Below, piece by piece: positions 1 through 9,276 of a stretch of 64,000 nucleotides of DNA (its first letter is position 1; each line of letters starts with the position of its first letter). A program made the translations under genes and the position numbers. The notes below the pieces were generated by a model. That model was not told the DNA's origin, made no database searches, and worked only from the letters and a program-made list of their open reading frames with translations. The stretch covers positions 767,235-831,234 of the forward strand of contig CP047919.1 of the NCBI GenBank assembly GCA_010202465.1, read 5' to 3'. Origin of the DNA: Candidatus Saccharibacteria bacterium oral taxon 488 (lineage in GTDB: Bacteria; Patescibacteriota; Saccharimonadia; Saccharimonadales; Saccharimonadaceae).

Positions 1-2821
1 TCTCATCCTCACTTAGACCATCAACCGCACCATTCTCAACGGTTTGGCGCACTTGCTGCCCAATGTTGATTAATTCCTCAATCACCTGTGCCGCCTCGAT
101 TGTTCCATTTCTATACCGCGTCAAGGCTTGATTGAGCAAGTCAGAGAACTTCGTATCCTTGGCATAATTTCTCGAAAATCGTAGTTTAATTTCATCAGCG
201 AGCAGCTTTTGCAGAGCTTCCACTGCCAAATTCTTGCGCTCCATGTTACGAATTTCTGCCAGGAACTCATCGCTCAAAATTGACAGTTCCGGCTTTTCTA
301 ATCCCGCCGCCTCAAACACATCAACCACACCAACTGGCGCAATTGCTTTATCAACAATTTGTTTCAGCGCACTGCGATACTCGGCATCAGTCACCACCAC
401 CGAGCTGGACACTTTCTCCAGCCGAGCTTTCACCGCCTGAAACAGCGCCACTTCCTCGCGAATTTTCAATGCCTCAGGTCTCGGCATAGCCAGCGCAAAG
501 GCCTTACTCAGTTCCAAAACATGTTGTTTCAATCGCTTCTCGCCGTCTTCCAACCCTAAAATATATTCCTCGGCATCCAAAATAATTTGCAGCTGCTGGC
601 TAGTTGGCGCCGTAAAATATCGCCGATAATCAAAGTTACCAAACAAATCGCGTACCACCTCATAACGCATCTGCATCTGTGCCACCGCCTCAGCAATATC
701 AAGCTGCGGTGCGCCCTGCCCGCCACTTTGCGTATAGTCAGAGATAGCATCGCGCAGCGCCCCTGCCACACCCAGATAGTCAACTACCAGGCCACCGGTT
801 TTTCCCGGAAACACTCGGTTGACCCGTGCAATTGCCTGCATCAAATTATGACCCTTCAATGGTTTGTCCAGGTACATGGTGTGCATATTCGGCACATCAA
901 ATCCCGTCAGCCACATGTCGCACACAATCACGAGCTCAAGCGGATCATTCGGATCTTTGATACGCTTTTCAATTGCTTTTACTCGCTGTTTATTACGAAT
1001 ATGCGGCTGCAAATGATCAGGGTCGCTAGCGCTACCGGTGATAATCACCTTGATCGCACCAAGTGCGTCATCATCACTATGCCAATCTGGCCGATAAGCC
1101 ACGATTCTCTCATACAAATCAGCCGCAATACCGCGACTCATCGTCACGATCATACCTTTACCACTTAGTACACTTTGCCGAGCCTCAAAATGCTCAATGA
1201 TGTCCAGCGCGATAGTATTCAGCCGCTCGCTATTACCAACGATGGCTTCTTTCTGTGCATACTCGGCCTTCAGTGCATCCTGACGACTCAATTCTTCACC
1301 CTCCAGCAAATCATCAACTTCCTTATCCAGCCACTGCCGTGTAGCTTCGTCCATATTCAAATCAACCAGCCGACTCTCATAATAAATCGGCACCGTTGCA
1401 CCATCTCTCACTGCCTGCTCGACATCATAAATATCGATATAATCACCAAACACTGCTGGCGTTGACTTATCATACGTTTCAATCGGCGTACCCGTAAAGC
1501 CAATATAACTCGCACCCGGCAGGGCATCGCGCATATACTTGGCATAACCATACACCAGCTGAGCATCACTGGCTCGAACATGCGCCTTCAAACCGTACTG
1601 GCTACGATGCGCCTCATCTGCCATCACGATGACATTGCGTCGATCGGTCAAAATTGGCAATTTATCCTCCTCATCCTCAGGCGAGAACTTCTGGATTGTT
1701 GTAAAGATAATTCCGCCCGCTTCGCGCTGCAGTAGCTTCCTGAGTTCACTGCGTGAATTAGCTTGCTTTGGATCTTCCCCCAGGAGCTCGCGACAGGCGC
1801 TAAACGTACCGAATAATTGACCGTCAAGATCATTGCGGTCAGTCACCACCACAATGGTTGGGTTATGCGAATCGCGCGATTTCATCAGCTTGCCAGTATA
1901 AAACACCATACTCAAGCTCTTGCCCGACCCTTGCGTATGCCAGACTACGCCGGCCCGCTGATCGCCATGTTCACTACTGGCCGTCAATGTTCGATCAAGT
2001 GCCTTATTCACCACCCAATATTGATGATAAGCGGCAACTTTTTTGATTAATTTATCGCCATCACCTCGCTCAAATACGATAAAATTCTGCACAATGTCCA
2101 GCAAGCGCTCAGGCGTACACGCACCGCGCAGCAACACCTCCAACATCGGCACATTGCCAACTTCTTTCTCGCCATCAATCGTCTTCCACGGCATCATTCG
2201 TTCCAGCGGGCTGGTGATCGTCCCCATTTCCGCCTCTAGTCCATCACTGGTCACACACAGCTCATTGAACCGAAATAGGTCACTAATCTCGCGCTTGTAC
2301 GTCTGGATTTGCTGATACGCCGCTACCAAATCCGCCTTCGTATCAGCCGCATTTTTTAGTTCAATCACCACTAGAGGCAACCCATTCACAAATAGCACAA
2401 TGTCCGGCCGGCGATTATAATCGCCCTGCAGAACCGTCAGCTGATTGACCGCCGCAAAATCATTGTTTTTTGGCGAGGTAAAATCAACCACCCGTACAAT
2501 ATCGTGTTTCGTCTCACCACTTGATACGCGATACTGTACCGGCACACCAGCCACCAGCAGTTGATAAAACTCGTGATTATTCTCGATCAAGCTTGGTTTA
2601 CTAATCTGCGTTAACCGCCGCATCGCTTCCTTCAGGGCTAATTCTGGAATGTGCGGATTGAGCCGCGCCAAAGCATTATATAGACGCCCAGGCAATACCA
2701 CCTGTCGCAACTCGCGCTCAGCCACAGCACCATCTGGACCAATATCTGGACCATGTAAAACTTGCCAGCCGAGATTAGACAGGGTATCAAGTGCGTATTG
2801 TTCAATTTGAGATTCGGTCAT
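1..2821 (-). CDS. hsdR: Type I restriction enzyme, R (motor/nuclease) subunit, cut off by the window edge
   Basis: Type I restriction subunit that translocates DNA with ATP and cuts it when the HsdS-bound target is unmethylated. The first 940 or so residues are present and the C-terminus lies beyond base 1. Visible parts: an N-terminal PD-(D/E)XK nuclease core (D140, then E154-L-K156 in VVIELKN), a Walker A (TQGSGKS, about residue 297), a DEAH box (MADEAHRSQYG, about residue 400) and further SF2 helicase motifs including TGTPI and a late IARVNR motif. The ATG at 2819-2821 gives the family N-terminus (MTESQIEQ). It is the last gene of the defence operon, about 26 bases after the HNH-like gene, and is visibly richer in GC than the inserted genes before it. 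Identification is near certain. Confidence 0.97.
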   Translation of the reverse strand, partial: MTESQIEQYALDTLSNLGWQVLHGPDIGPDGAVAERELRQVVLPGRLYNALARLNPHIPELALKEAMRRLTQISKPSLIENNHEFYQLLVAGVPVQYRVSSGETKHDIVRVVDFTSPKNNDFAAVNQLTVLQGDYNRRPDIVLFVNGLPLVVIELKNAADTKADLVAAYQQIQTYKREISDLFRFNELCVTSDGLEAEMGTITSPLERMMPWKTIDGEKEVGNVPMLEVLLRGACTPERLLDIVQNFIVFERGDGDKLIKKVAAYHQYWVVNKALDRTLTASSEHGDQRAGVVWHTQGSGKSLSMVFYTGKLMKSRDSHNPTIVVVTDRNDLDGQLFGTFSACRELLGEDPKQANSRSELRKLLQREAGGIIFTTIQKFSPEDEEDKLPILTDRRNVIVMADEAHRSQYGLKAHVRASDAQLVYGYAKYMRDALPGASYIGFTGTPIETYDKSTPAVFGDYIDIYDVEQAVRDGATVPIYYESRLVDLNMDEATRQWLDKEVDDLLEGEELSRQDALKAEYAQKEAIVGNSERLNTIALDIIEHFEARQSVLSGKGMIVTMSRGIAADLYERIVAYRPDWHSDDDALGAIKVIITGSASDPDHLQPHIRNKQRVKAIEKRIKDPNDPLELVIVCDMWLTGFDVPNMHTMYLDKPLKGHNLMQAIARVNRVFPGKTGGLVVDYLGVAGALRDAISDYTQSGGQGAPQLDIAEAVAQMQMRYEVVRDLFGNFDYRRYFTAPTSQQLQIILDAEEYILGLEDGEKRLKQHVLELSKAFALAMPRPEALKIREEVALFQAVKARLEKVSSSVVVTDAEYRSALKQIVDKAIAPVGVVDVFEAAGLEKPELSILSDEFLAEIRNMERKNLAVEALQKLLADEIKLRFSRNYAKDTKFSDLLNQALTRYRNGTIEAAQVIEELINIGQQVRQTVENGAVDGLSEDE

Positions 2822-2847
2822 GATAATACTATTTTAACAAACTAGCT

Positions 2848-3606
2848 CTACTTATCGTCATGCATCTTCATAATTGCATCATGCATAAACGAAAATTCTT
2901 GAGAATCGATATACTCACCCATATTAAGTACTAAAACTTCGTCCATAGCGCCAAGACTCATATTACGCATTGTCTTACCAAATGGTCGACTATCTACCTT
3001 AACTATCCACTTATAAAGATTAGGTAGATAGACGTTTACTATATTAATTCCATCAAGCTTATTAGTAGTAGGGTTTAAGACATGCATTCCCCACATCTTT
3101 CTCTCCTCTGGAAGATTAAATCTTGTCATAACTACAGAGTAATCATCAATACCACCCGCATCATTATTACGCAGCATGTTAGCAATTTTAGATTCATGCT
3201 TATAACCCAGGCTAACCATGTTATATTCGCTGAGCTGGGTGATTGACGCACGCCATATGTACGATAATGCGAAAAGTTTCAAGCTTGCCTTATCAACCCT
3301 CGAAAGCAAACTGGCAACTCCAGACGGATGAGATTCGAAGTCATTTCTTTTACAAAACTTTATCGCTGCCAAGTCATACTTTCCCAATTTATTATCACAC
3401 TCAGCACAGAGTATATTTCTATCATACGACCCTGTTGGACGACGCACGGGTTTTCTTAGCCCGTTGCCGATCATCATAAATTGCCCATCATATTTTGGTT
3501 GACCGTGAACCAGTTTCATTAGACCTTCAGCCATAATATGCGCCTTAATATCGGGCGGCTTGCTCCGACACAATCTACACAGGCTCTGCCCAGTTCCTCT
3601 ATTCAT
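2848..3606 (-). CDS. HNH-like treble-clef zinc protein, third gene of the Gabija-like cassette
   Basis: 252 residues. The first 75 carry Cys-x2-Cys (CRLC, residues 10-13), an AHI motif with H23, and later N64-I-L-C67-x2-C70-D, the spacing of an HNH/treble-clef zinc site (C-x2-C, H, N, C-x2-C). The usual D of a DHI motif is replaced by A, so nuclease activity is uncertain and a DNA- or RNA-binding role is equally possible. The remaining 180 residues match nothing I recognise. The start ATG at 3604-3606 overlaps the TGA of the helicase gene in a TGATG, which implies translational coupling; a TTG one codon earlier is also possible. Because it directly follows the OLD/UvrD pair, it probably belongs to the same defence module. 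Base composition is AT-rich like that pair and unlike hsdR. Confidence 0.6.
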   Translation of the reverse strand: MNRGTGQSLCRLCRSKPPDIKAHIMAEGLMKLVHGQPKYDGQFMMIGNGLRKPVRRPTGSYDRNILCAECDNKLGKYDLAAIKFCKRNDFESHPSGVASLLSRVDKASLKLFALSYIWRASITQLSEYNMVSLGYKHESKIANMLRNNDAGGIDDYSVVMTRFNLPEERKMWGMHVLNPTTNKLDGINIVNVYLPNLYKWIVKVDSRPFGKTMRNMSLGAMDEVLVLNMGEYIDSQEFSFMHDAIMKMHDDK

Positions 3607-4631
3607 CAATCATTAATCCTTGTGATTGTCGAGTAAACACTCTTTCTAGTTCGAGTGGCTGCAGTATAGAGAAAACGCCTACTCATAGAATCTCCTATAA
3701 TAATCACATCCTCCTCAATAGTGGAGCCTTTGGCGCCCTGTATTGTACTTTTTGGTCCATTCCATGTAGACAGAATGCCTTTTATCTTCTGGCCATTAGC
3801 TGACTTATATAACAGAAATCTATTGCCATCATCAAAATCTAAAACTTGGGTATATTTAATTTTATTATACGAAGATTCTCTGTCGCTTCCTGTAATATCA
3901 ACTTTCAGATTACCCCTTATCCAGCCACACAGGCCATCTCCGCATCTATAAGATAACGTTTCGCTTTTTGTAGCTTGCAACCCACTAAACCACTCACTAC
4001 CGCCATTTATATTTTGGTTCTCGTCACCAAGTATAATAGTTGGTATATTAGAGCTTCGGAGCATTTCAACAAGCGGCTCTTTTGGAGTCTTTATATCTTG
4101 AGCTTCATCAATAATGATATATGCAAATCTTCGTCTAATAATATCAACTACATAGTCTTTATGGTTAGCAATTATAAAATTAGCCAACCCATCTCTTTGC
4201 TCGTGACTAAGGTTTAGTGTATCTTTTTGAAACATTATTTCCAAAAATTGCTTATTTGTAAAATTAGGCATGGAAGAAAAAGTATTATATTGAGTGTACA
4301 AACTAACATTGTCAATACGTAGCGACTGATTGTGCAAGGTGCCATCATGATTTATTGATATATTTCTACTACCACTACCATAGCCAGCGACCTCATTAAG
4401 TTTTATATTTACACCGTCGGGTATTAACGGTATCTTAGGAATAGCTTTAGGTATAATAAATCCAGTTAGAAATGAATCTAGAGTCATTGCAAGATACCCC
4501 TCGCAAAGCAACTCATCCTTTACTGAATTATTATAGGTAAGATAAAGACCACGAGAATTATCTTTTAATAAACCCCTGGAATAGGTTGTCTTTCCACCAC
4601 CTGCAACATATTTAATTACCTCCGAATTCAT
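3606..4631 (-). CDS. Compact UvrD/Rep-like SF1 helicase, GajB-like
   Basis: 341 residues with the SF1A helicase motifs in order: Walker A AGGGKTT (K14), IIIDEAQD (motif II, about 173-179), LGDENQNI (motif III, about 201-208), SYRCG (motif IV-like, about 227-231), TIQGAKGSTIEE (motif V-like, about 296-307) and LYTAATRTRK (motif VI, about 321-330). It is much shorter than typical GajB (about 500 residues) or UvrD (over 700), so most of the accessory 1B/2B domains must be missing. The upstream neighbour is an OLD-family ATPase/TOPRIM nuclease whose 3' end it overlaps by 20 bases, the arrangement seen in Gabija and class 2 OLD-UvrD loci. Inferred role: helicase or DNA-end sensor that works with the nuclease against phage. 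Start is the first ATG and keeps the Walker A close to the N-terminus, as in the family. Confidence 0.8.
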   Translation of the reverse strand: MNSEVIKYVAGGGKTTYSRGLLKDNSRGLYLTYNNSVKDELLCEGYLAMTLDSFLTGFIIPKAIPKIPLIPDGVNIKLNEVAGYGSGSRNISINHDGTLHNQSLRIDNVSLYTQYNTFSSMPNFTNKQFLEIMFQKDTLNLSHEQRDGLANFIIANHKDYVVDIIRRRFAYIIIDEAQDIKTPKEPLVEMLRSSNIPTIILGDENQNINGGSEWFSGLQATKSETLSYRCGDGLCGWIRGNLKVDITGSDRESSYNKIKYTQVLDFDDGNRFLLYKSANGQKIKGILSTWNGPKSTIQGAKGSTIEEDVIIIGDSMSRRFLYTAATRTRKSVYSTITRIND

Positions 4632-6060
4632 CTTCTATACTCTGTATAACGCGCCAGCTAGATAAATTGACACCATCTTCAATTATCTTTAACGCTATCT
4701 CTGTCTTACGTTTACTTTTAGCAACCATGTAGTCTTTTGTTTCCGACTTCTTTTTTAATAAATCACTAAGTCCGTTCAAAAAACCTTCTTTATAAAGTTC
4801 CGTTTCGAGAGTATTGTAGACTTGCACCAATGTCACACTCAACTCATCGCACAATTTCTTTAAGCTATTAAACCGCTTGGTTGGCGTCCCGTCTTTAGTA
4901 TTAGACCGGTCGTCATCGCTAATAACAATAATTTTCTTATTTAATAAGTGGGCCAATCGCACATACGGCTCAAACATAACGCCAGCCACATTTATTACAG
5001 TCCAATTTTTGTTATTGTTTACTACATAGTTCTTGATTATCAGTTCTTCCGTATACCCCTCTACCAAGACTATATTCTCAGATATTATAAGCTCACCACG
5101 TCCTGGATGCAAAAATGTATTTAATTTTCTTATTGTTTCTGAATCCATATTATTTAACGATCCACAACTTATCTCGATTAAAGATTTAACATTGAGTTCA
5201 TTTAATGCTACCGGGGAATGAGTTGTAGCAACAATAAATAAGTTTTCTATACTATCTAGCTTCCTAATTAAGGATCTTAGTAGAGACGGATGGATATGAT
5301 TCTCAATCTCATCTATAAGTAAAATATTAGTTTTATCATCTAGCGTACAGAGGAACATGTTTGCAACACTACGATAACCAGCGCCTATATTAGCACTATG
5401 CTCCTTATCTCCATCAACTATAAAGATCTTTTCATTTGAAATTGAAGGGTTTGCAACTTCTATATTAAGATTATCGGTAAAACCAGATGTTAATTCTTTA
5501 AATTTATTTTCCTTTGCTGAGATTTCTTGCTTTATAGATTTTCTTGCCTTCTCCTTTATTTCACTGTAGCCTTCTTCCGAGTCTAGAAATGATGCAAGTC
5601 CGACGCTTAGGCCGGGAGTATACAAATCTTCTACCCTATACAGCGGCACTGGGTATACATTAGGTATTGACTCTAAATCGTCCAAAATAATATCTCGATC
5701 AATGGGATTACCATTATAGTGAGCAAGTTCTTTGACATAATATCCACTCTTCGTTTTCCTTATTCTCACCCTAAAGCCACACCGCTGTTTACTATTTTCA
5801 TCCTCATAGTTGAAGCTTGGAATTGAATCATATTCTAGTTCAATATATATCTTTATCGGCCTACTGTCATCGCTATCAAGAAAATCGCTCTTGTTTACTC
5901 TGAAATAACTTCCATCTATGGTACTAAATGCCAATCTTATCCCATCTAAAAGATTAGTTTTGCCGCCATTATTAACGCCAGTAACTATATTAAGTCTTTC
6001 TCTAAATTCGTATTTTCTATCTAGGTTTCTGAAATTAACAAATTGAACACTCTTAATCAT
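4612..6060 (-). CDS. OLD-family ATPase with TOPRIM nuclease domain, GajA-like
   Basis: 482 residues. The N-terminal ABC/SMC-like ATPase has Walker A GVNNGGKT (K34), Walker B ILLIDEIE (D250, E251) and the H-loop ATTHSP (about 278-283). The C-terminal TOPRIM nuclease has VLVEGYTEE (E334), VISDDDRS (D382/D384) and TLETEL (about 417-422), where OLD nucleases have a further metal-binding acid. GajA proteins are about 580 residues, so this is a short version. ATP binding is thought to hold such nucleases inactive until nucleotide falls during phage growth (family knowledge for Gabija). The ATG at 6058-6060 overlaps the hsdS stop by 4 bases, so it is translated as part of the restriction operon. Could also be called class 2 OLD; the following UvrD-like gene favours a Gabija-type pair. 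Confidence 0.85.
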   Translation of the reverse strand: MIKSVQFVNFRNLDRKYEFRERLNIVTGVNNGGKTNLLDGIRLAFSTIDGSYFRVNKSDFLDSDDSRPIKIYIELEYDSIPSFNYEDENSKQRCGFRVRIRKTKSGYYVKELAHYNGNPIDRDIILDDLESIPNVYPVPLYRVEDLYTPGLSVGLASFLDSEEGYSEIKEKARKSIKQEISAKENKFKELTSGFTDNLNIEVANPSISNEKIFIVDGDKEHSANIGAGYRSVANMFLCTLDDKTNILLIDEIENHIHPSLLRSLIRKLDSIENLFIVATTHSPVALNELNVKSLIEISCGSLNNMDSETIRKLNTFLHPGRGELIISENIVLVEGYTEELIIKNYVVNNNKNWTVINVAGVMFEPYVRLAHLLNKKIIVISDDDRSNTKDGTPTKRFNSLKKLCDELSVTLVQVYNTLETELYKEGFLNGLSDLLKKKSETKDYMVAKSKRKTEIALKIIEDGVNLSSWRVIQSIEDEFGGN

Positions 6061-7222
6061 ATTTCAATCTCTCCACTAATTAGTTTTGGTAAAAGTGCGT
6101 CACGAATATTCACGAGAGAATTAATCTCAAATAAATTAGTTTTTATTTGATCAATTATCGGCGCAAGCTCCAAGGTCATCTCTTTAATATTAGGCGGCAT
6201 TATAACCTCAGCCTGTTTTAGATGTTTTCGTTGAATATGACCCATAGTTGTAGCTTTTGATTTAGCAATTGATATAAACTGATCTAGGTGATATTTTGTC
6301 CAATAGTAATATAGCCATTCAGGATATTTATCTGAGGTGACTTTAAACAGGTGTTGATTAAGCGCACCATCTCCACCACTCCAAAACCTAACCATCAACG
6401 TACCAGACCACGAGAACAACAAATCACCATCATGTATGATATACTCTTCCGGAATATTAGCACTGGCGATATCAGTAGAGTCCGTTATTCCACTAGACAT
6501 CTCTCTAATTTTTATTACAGGAAGAGTTGGTTGTCCATTGATTTTTGGATATTTTTGCATAGCTAAACCATTCAAGAAATTAGCTATTTCATCAAGTGGT
6601 TTTTTGTCCCAACTCCTCGCCTCAGGATTATCAACAAAATAATGACGAAAGAGAGCTTGACCGAGCTGCTCGAGGGTTTCGTTCATGCGGCGATTGAGCT
6701 CAATTTTTTCATCAAGACTGCCGAGGATATTGGCAATTTTCTTTTGCTGGTCGAGAGATGGCAGATTAAGTTCCATGTTAGGCACCGCTTTGACCGATAA
6801 GTGCACTACTGTGCTGCCATTACTATGTGCTAACATATATTCTCGAGCAAGTGGAGACTTTAGATAATAAAAAAGATACCTAGGATCGACGACTTCTGTA
6901 TCTGTCACTATTATTTTTGACAGATCCAACGAAAAACAAGCACTTCTGCCTATATTCGGCATAATTATAGGGCTACCAATGATTTCACGATTCTGGGTAA
7001 GATCTGTGTTTGCTATCAGGATATCTCCTGGTTCAACATATTGCGATGGTTTTATTTGTCCTGCGTAATATTTTATGCCATCAGCATTATATCCCCACCT
7101 CTAGCAACAGACTTTAGATTCACAAAAGCAATCCCATTTTCTGAATTAGAATAATCGGCACTTCTATATGAAATACCTTTGATAATCTCTGCAACCTCGC
7201 CAAGTAGGATCGTTTTTGTCAT
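6057..7222 (-). pseudogene. hsdS: Type I restriction specificity subunit, interrupted by a -1 frameshift in a G run
   Basis: HsdS recognises the DNA target for both methylation and cutting. From the ATG at 7222 the reading frame gives [13 protein letters not shown] and runs to LKSVARGG, then stops early. Adding one G to the GGGG at 7093-7096 (minus strand) restores GGYNADGIKYYAGQIK, the conserved HsdS continuation, through to the stop at 6057, about 388 residues in all, a normal HsdS length. The 3' part alone is open from 6962. A conserved central repeat (DQQKKIANILGSLDEKIELN) separates two target-recognition domains; the second repeat lies at the C-terminus (DALLPKLISGEIEI). The gene overlaps both neighbours by 4 bases. 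The break could be a sequencing undercall, a true null allele or phase variation. If real, both methylation and restriction by this system would be off. Confidence 0.88.
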
Positions 7223-9276
7223 TTTTTTATTGCCCTTTCGGTAGCCTCGTCCGCGTTCGCATAATCAGACGCGAGTCTGTCGCGTTCAGTTTTTAATTTA
7301 TCTTCAAGAAAGTTATGCCTACACTCAACGTCTGCAAATATATCACTCCACTTTCTGACGTAGATTTTACAATTATCCTTTGAAAATATTAACCCTTTTC
7401 CTTTTTCCCCATGCCCTTTATTGGTGTCGATTTCACCCTCTATATAGCCTGATGTATCATATCTATTACCAACAAGCATAAAATCCCAGTAAGTATTATC
7501 ACCATTAAATCGAGAATCTGAGAATATTGTTCGCTGATATCTCTTAATTTGAGATACTTCGTCCTCTCCAAGCAAAATAGAAGGTCTCTTAAGCTCTATT
7601 ACTAAATTATTGATTCGGTTATTCTCAAGACTTTGTCTACATAAGAATAAGTCCATCTCCTTATTTTTATCTGGTGATTCCATAATCACACTTTGTTTTT
7701 TGTCACCATGCAATATATACAGATATTCTGACAATGCTTTTTCAAATTTAGCTTCAGTACTGGAAACAAGATTGTATTCCTCTCCAAAAACCCAAAAATT
7801 ATGATCCAAAACTCTTTGTACATGATCAACCTCGCGAGAATTAAAGTCATCATTAAAAACTATAGCTTTTAGAGCATCAATTGTAACATAACGATCCTGG
7901 ATCATCTTAATAGTTTGAATTATGGCATCTAATTTATTCACCTTTAATAGATTCGCTAATTGTTTCTGCTCTTGATCATCAAGCCGTACAACAGCATCAA
8001 TTATAGTGTACACTTGATCACGCTGGTTCGAATCCAGAAGTGCATTCAGAAGATGCACGAAAGTCTTTTTCTGCTCTATACTTGAAGTACCTTCACCAAA
8101 TATTTTTGGTTGGATTTGATAAACACCTTTTATAAGAGCTTTTAGTTCGTTATTGCGAGGAATTTCCCAGCTATTATTAGCCTTAGGAATGACATTATCT
8201 TTTTCATACCGATCAACGAGATCATCTGCCATCTTTTGGAGATGAGGACTGCGCATACGACGCAGGTATTCATTCATCTCGGAAATGACATATTTAAATT
8301 CTTCGTCTTGCTTACTATTAAACTTTTGCTCTTTATTTTGTAGAGGGCTTTGGTCATGACTGATTTTATCCTCGTATGAGAACATGTCAAAATAATCACT
8401 TTTTATATATACACTGTGATAAAATTTATCGCCTTTATTGTTCAGTAGAGTTGTAGATTTATAGTTCTCCTTGCCAGTTGAATCTATTAGATAATATCGC
8501 GAGAATTCTTTATTTAGTTTTTTCTTCCACTGAATATACTTAACATCAAAGCAAGTTGATGTTGCATCGTGAATAATCTTCTCATCCCTTTCATCAGCTA
8601 TCATTTCTCTATAGTCAAGAGGGCTACCATTAATAGATATAGAGAACATCTTATCTTTGAACAATTCTAAAAACCAACAAAATTCCTGTAACAGGTATTG
8701 CTTTACGGTAGTCTCAATGCTGCCCGAAGACAGCTCGCGTATCCCCTCAAATGTAACCTTTGTTGACGTCCCTTGCTCATATGGTATTTCAGAAACAGGC
8801 GAATGGGCACCTATATAGCTGTGCAGGTCACTAGACTCGATTTTTATGTCATATCTGTAAAGTTTGTGTGTTTTTTCGTAGACTGTTGTCCATCTTGCAG
8901 TATTTGCAAATGTAAAAAACGTAAGTCGACCCACTCCATTTTTGCCATGCACCAAAGAATGATGCCTAGAGTCTGTCTTATTTAGCGCCTTTTCCGATTC
9001 ATGAAAAGGCTTAAACTTCACAGACAATAAACCCTGAGGTATTCCGCTTCCATTATCTACTATGGTGATACTGTTTAATGATCCTAACTCATTCTCTTCA
9101 TAACTAATATCAATACTAGTTGCACCAGCATCAAATCCATTCCAAATATATTCGGCGATTGATTCCTGTGGCGAATAAGCACTTAATATAGATTTGACTC
9201 CATCTCCACCAAGCTGGATCTCGTCCGAAACAGTTGCTTCCGCTAGACTATCTTTTAATACTGTACTGTTAGTCAT
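7219..9276 (-). CDS. MORC-like GHKL ATPase fused to a PD-(D/E)XK nuclease domain
   Basis: 685 residues. The N-terminal GHKL (Hsp90/MutL-type) ATPase shows the N box ([13 protein letters not shown]46), the G1 box VDNGSGIP (D74) and the G2 box [11 protein letters not shown] (about 110-120). The C-terminal part carries D542 (MDLFL) and E561-L-K563 (VIELKRP), the D-x18-E-x-K pattern of a PD-(D/E)XK nuclease similar to Shedu/DUF4263 enzymes. Prokaryotic MORC/MutL-like ATPases fused to nucleases and sitting in restriction operons have been described (Iyer, Abhiman and Aravind), and this gene fits that class. It overlaps hsdM by 8 bases and hsdS by 4. Inferred role: ATP-driven DNA clamp that adds a second nuclease to the type I complex. 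Its substrate is unknown. Confidence 0.8.
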   Translation of the reverse strand: MTNSTVLKDSLAEATVSDEIQLGGDGVKSILSAYSPQESIAEYIWNGFDAGATSIDISYEENELGSLNSITIVDNGSGIPQGLLSVKFKPFHESEKALNKTDSRHHSLVHGKNGVGRLTFFTFANTARWTTVYEKTHKLYRYDIKIESSDLHSYIGAHSPVSEIPYEQGTSTKVTFEGIRELSSGSIETTVKQYLLQEFCWFLELFKDKMFSISINGSPLDYREMIADERDEKIIHDATSTCFDVKYIQWKKKLNKEFSRYYLIDSTGKENYKSTTLLNNKGDKFYHSVYIKSDYFDMFSYEDKISHDQSPLQNKEQKFNSKQDEEFKYVISEMNEYLRRMRSPHLQKMADDLVDRYEKDNVIPKANNSWEIPRNNELKALIKGVYQIQPKIFGEGTSSIEQKKTFVHLLNALLDSNQRDQVYTIIDAVVRLDDQEQKQLANLLKVNKLDAIIQTIKMIQDRYVTIDALKAIVFNDDFNSREVDHVQRVLDHNFWVFGEEYNLVSSTEAKFEKALSEYLYILHGDKKQSVIMESPDKNKEMDLFLCRQSLENNRINNLVIELKRPSILLGEDEVSQIKRYQRTIFSDSRFNGDNTYWDFMLVGNRYDTSGYIEGEIDTNKGHGEKGKGLIFSKDNCKIYVRKWSDIFADVECRHNFLEDKLKTERDRLASDYANADEATERAIKK

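Noticed and set aside
587-1168. A 193-codon open frame on the plus strand, and several neighbours of 60-100 codons
   Set aside because: They lie opposite hsdR, which has full family motifs; the translations have no recognisable pattern.
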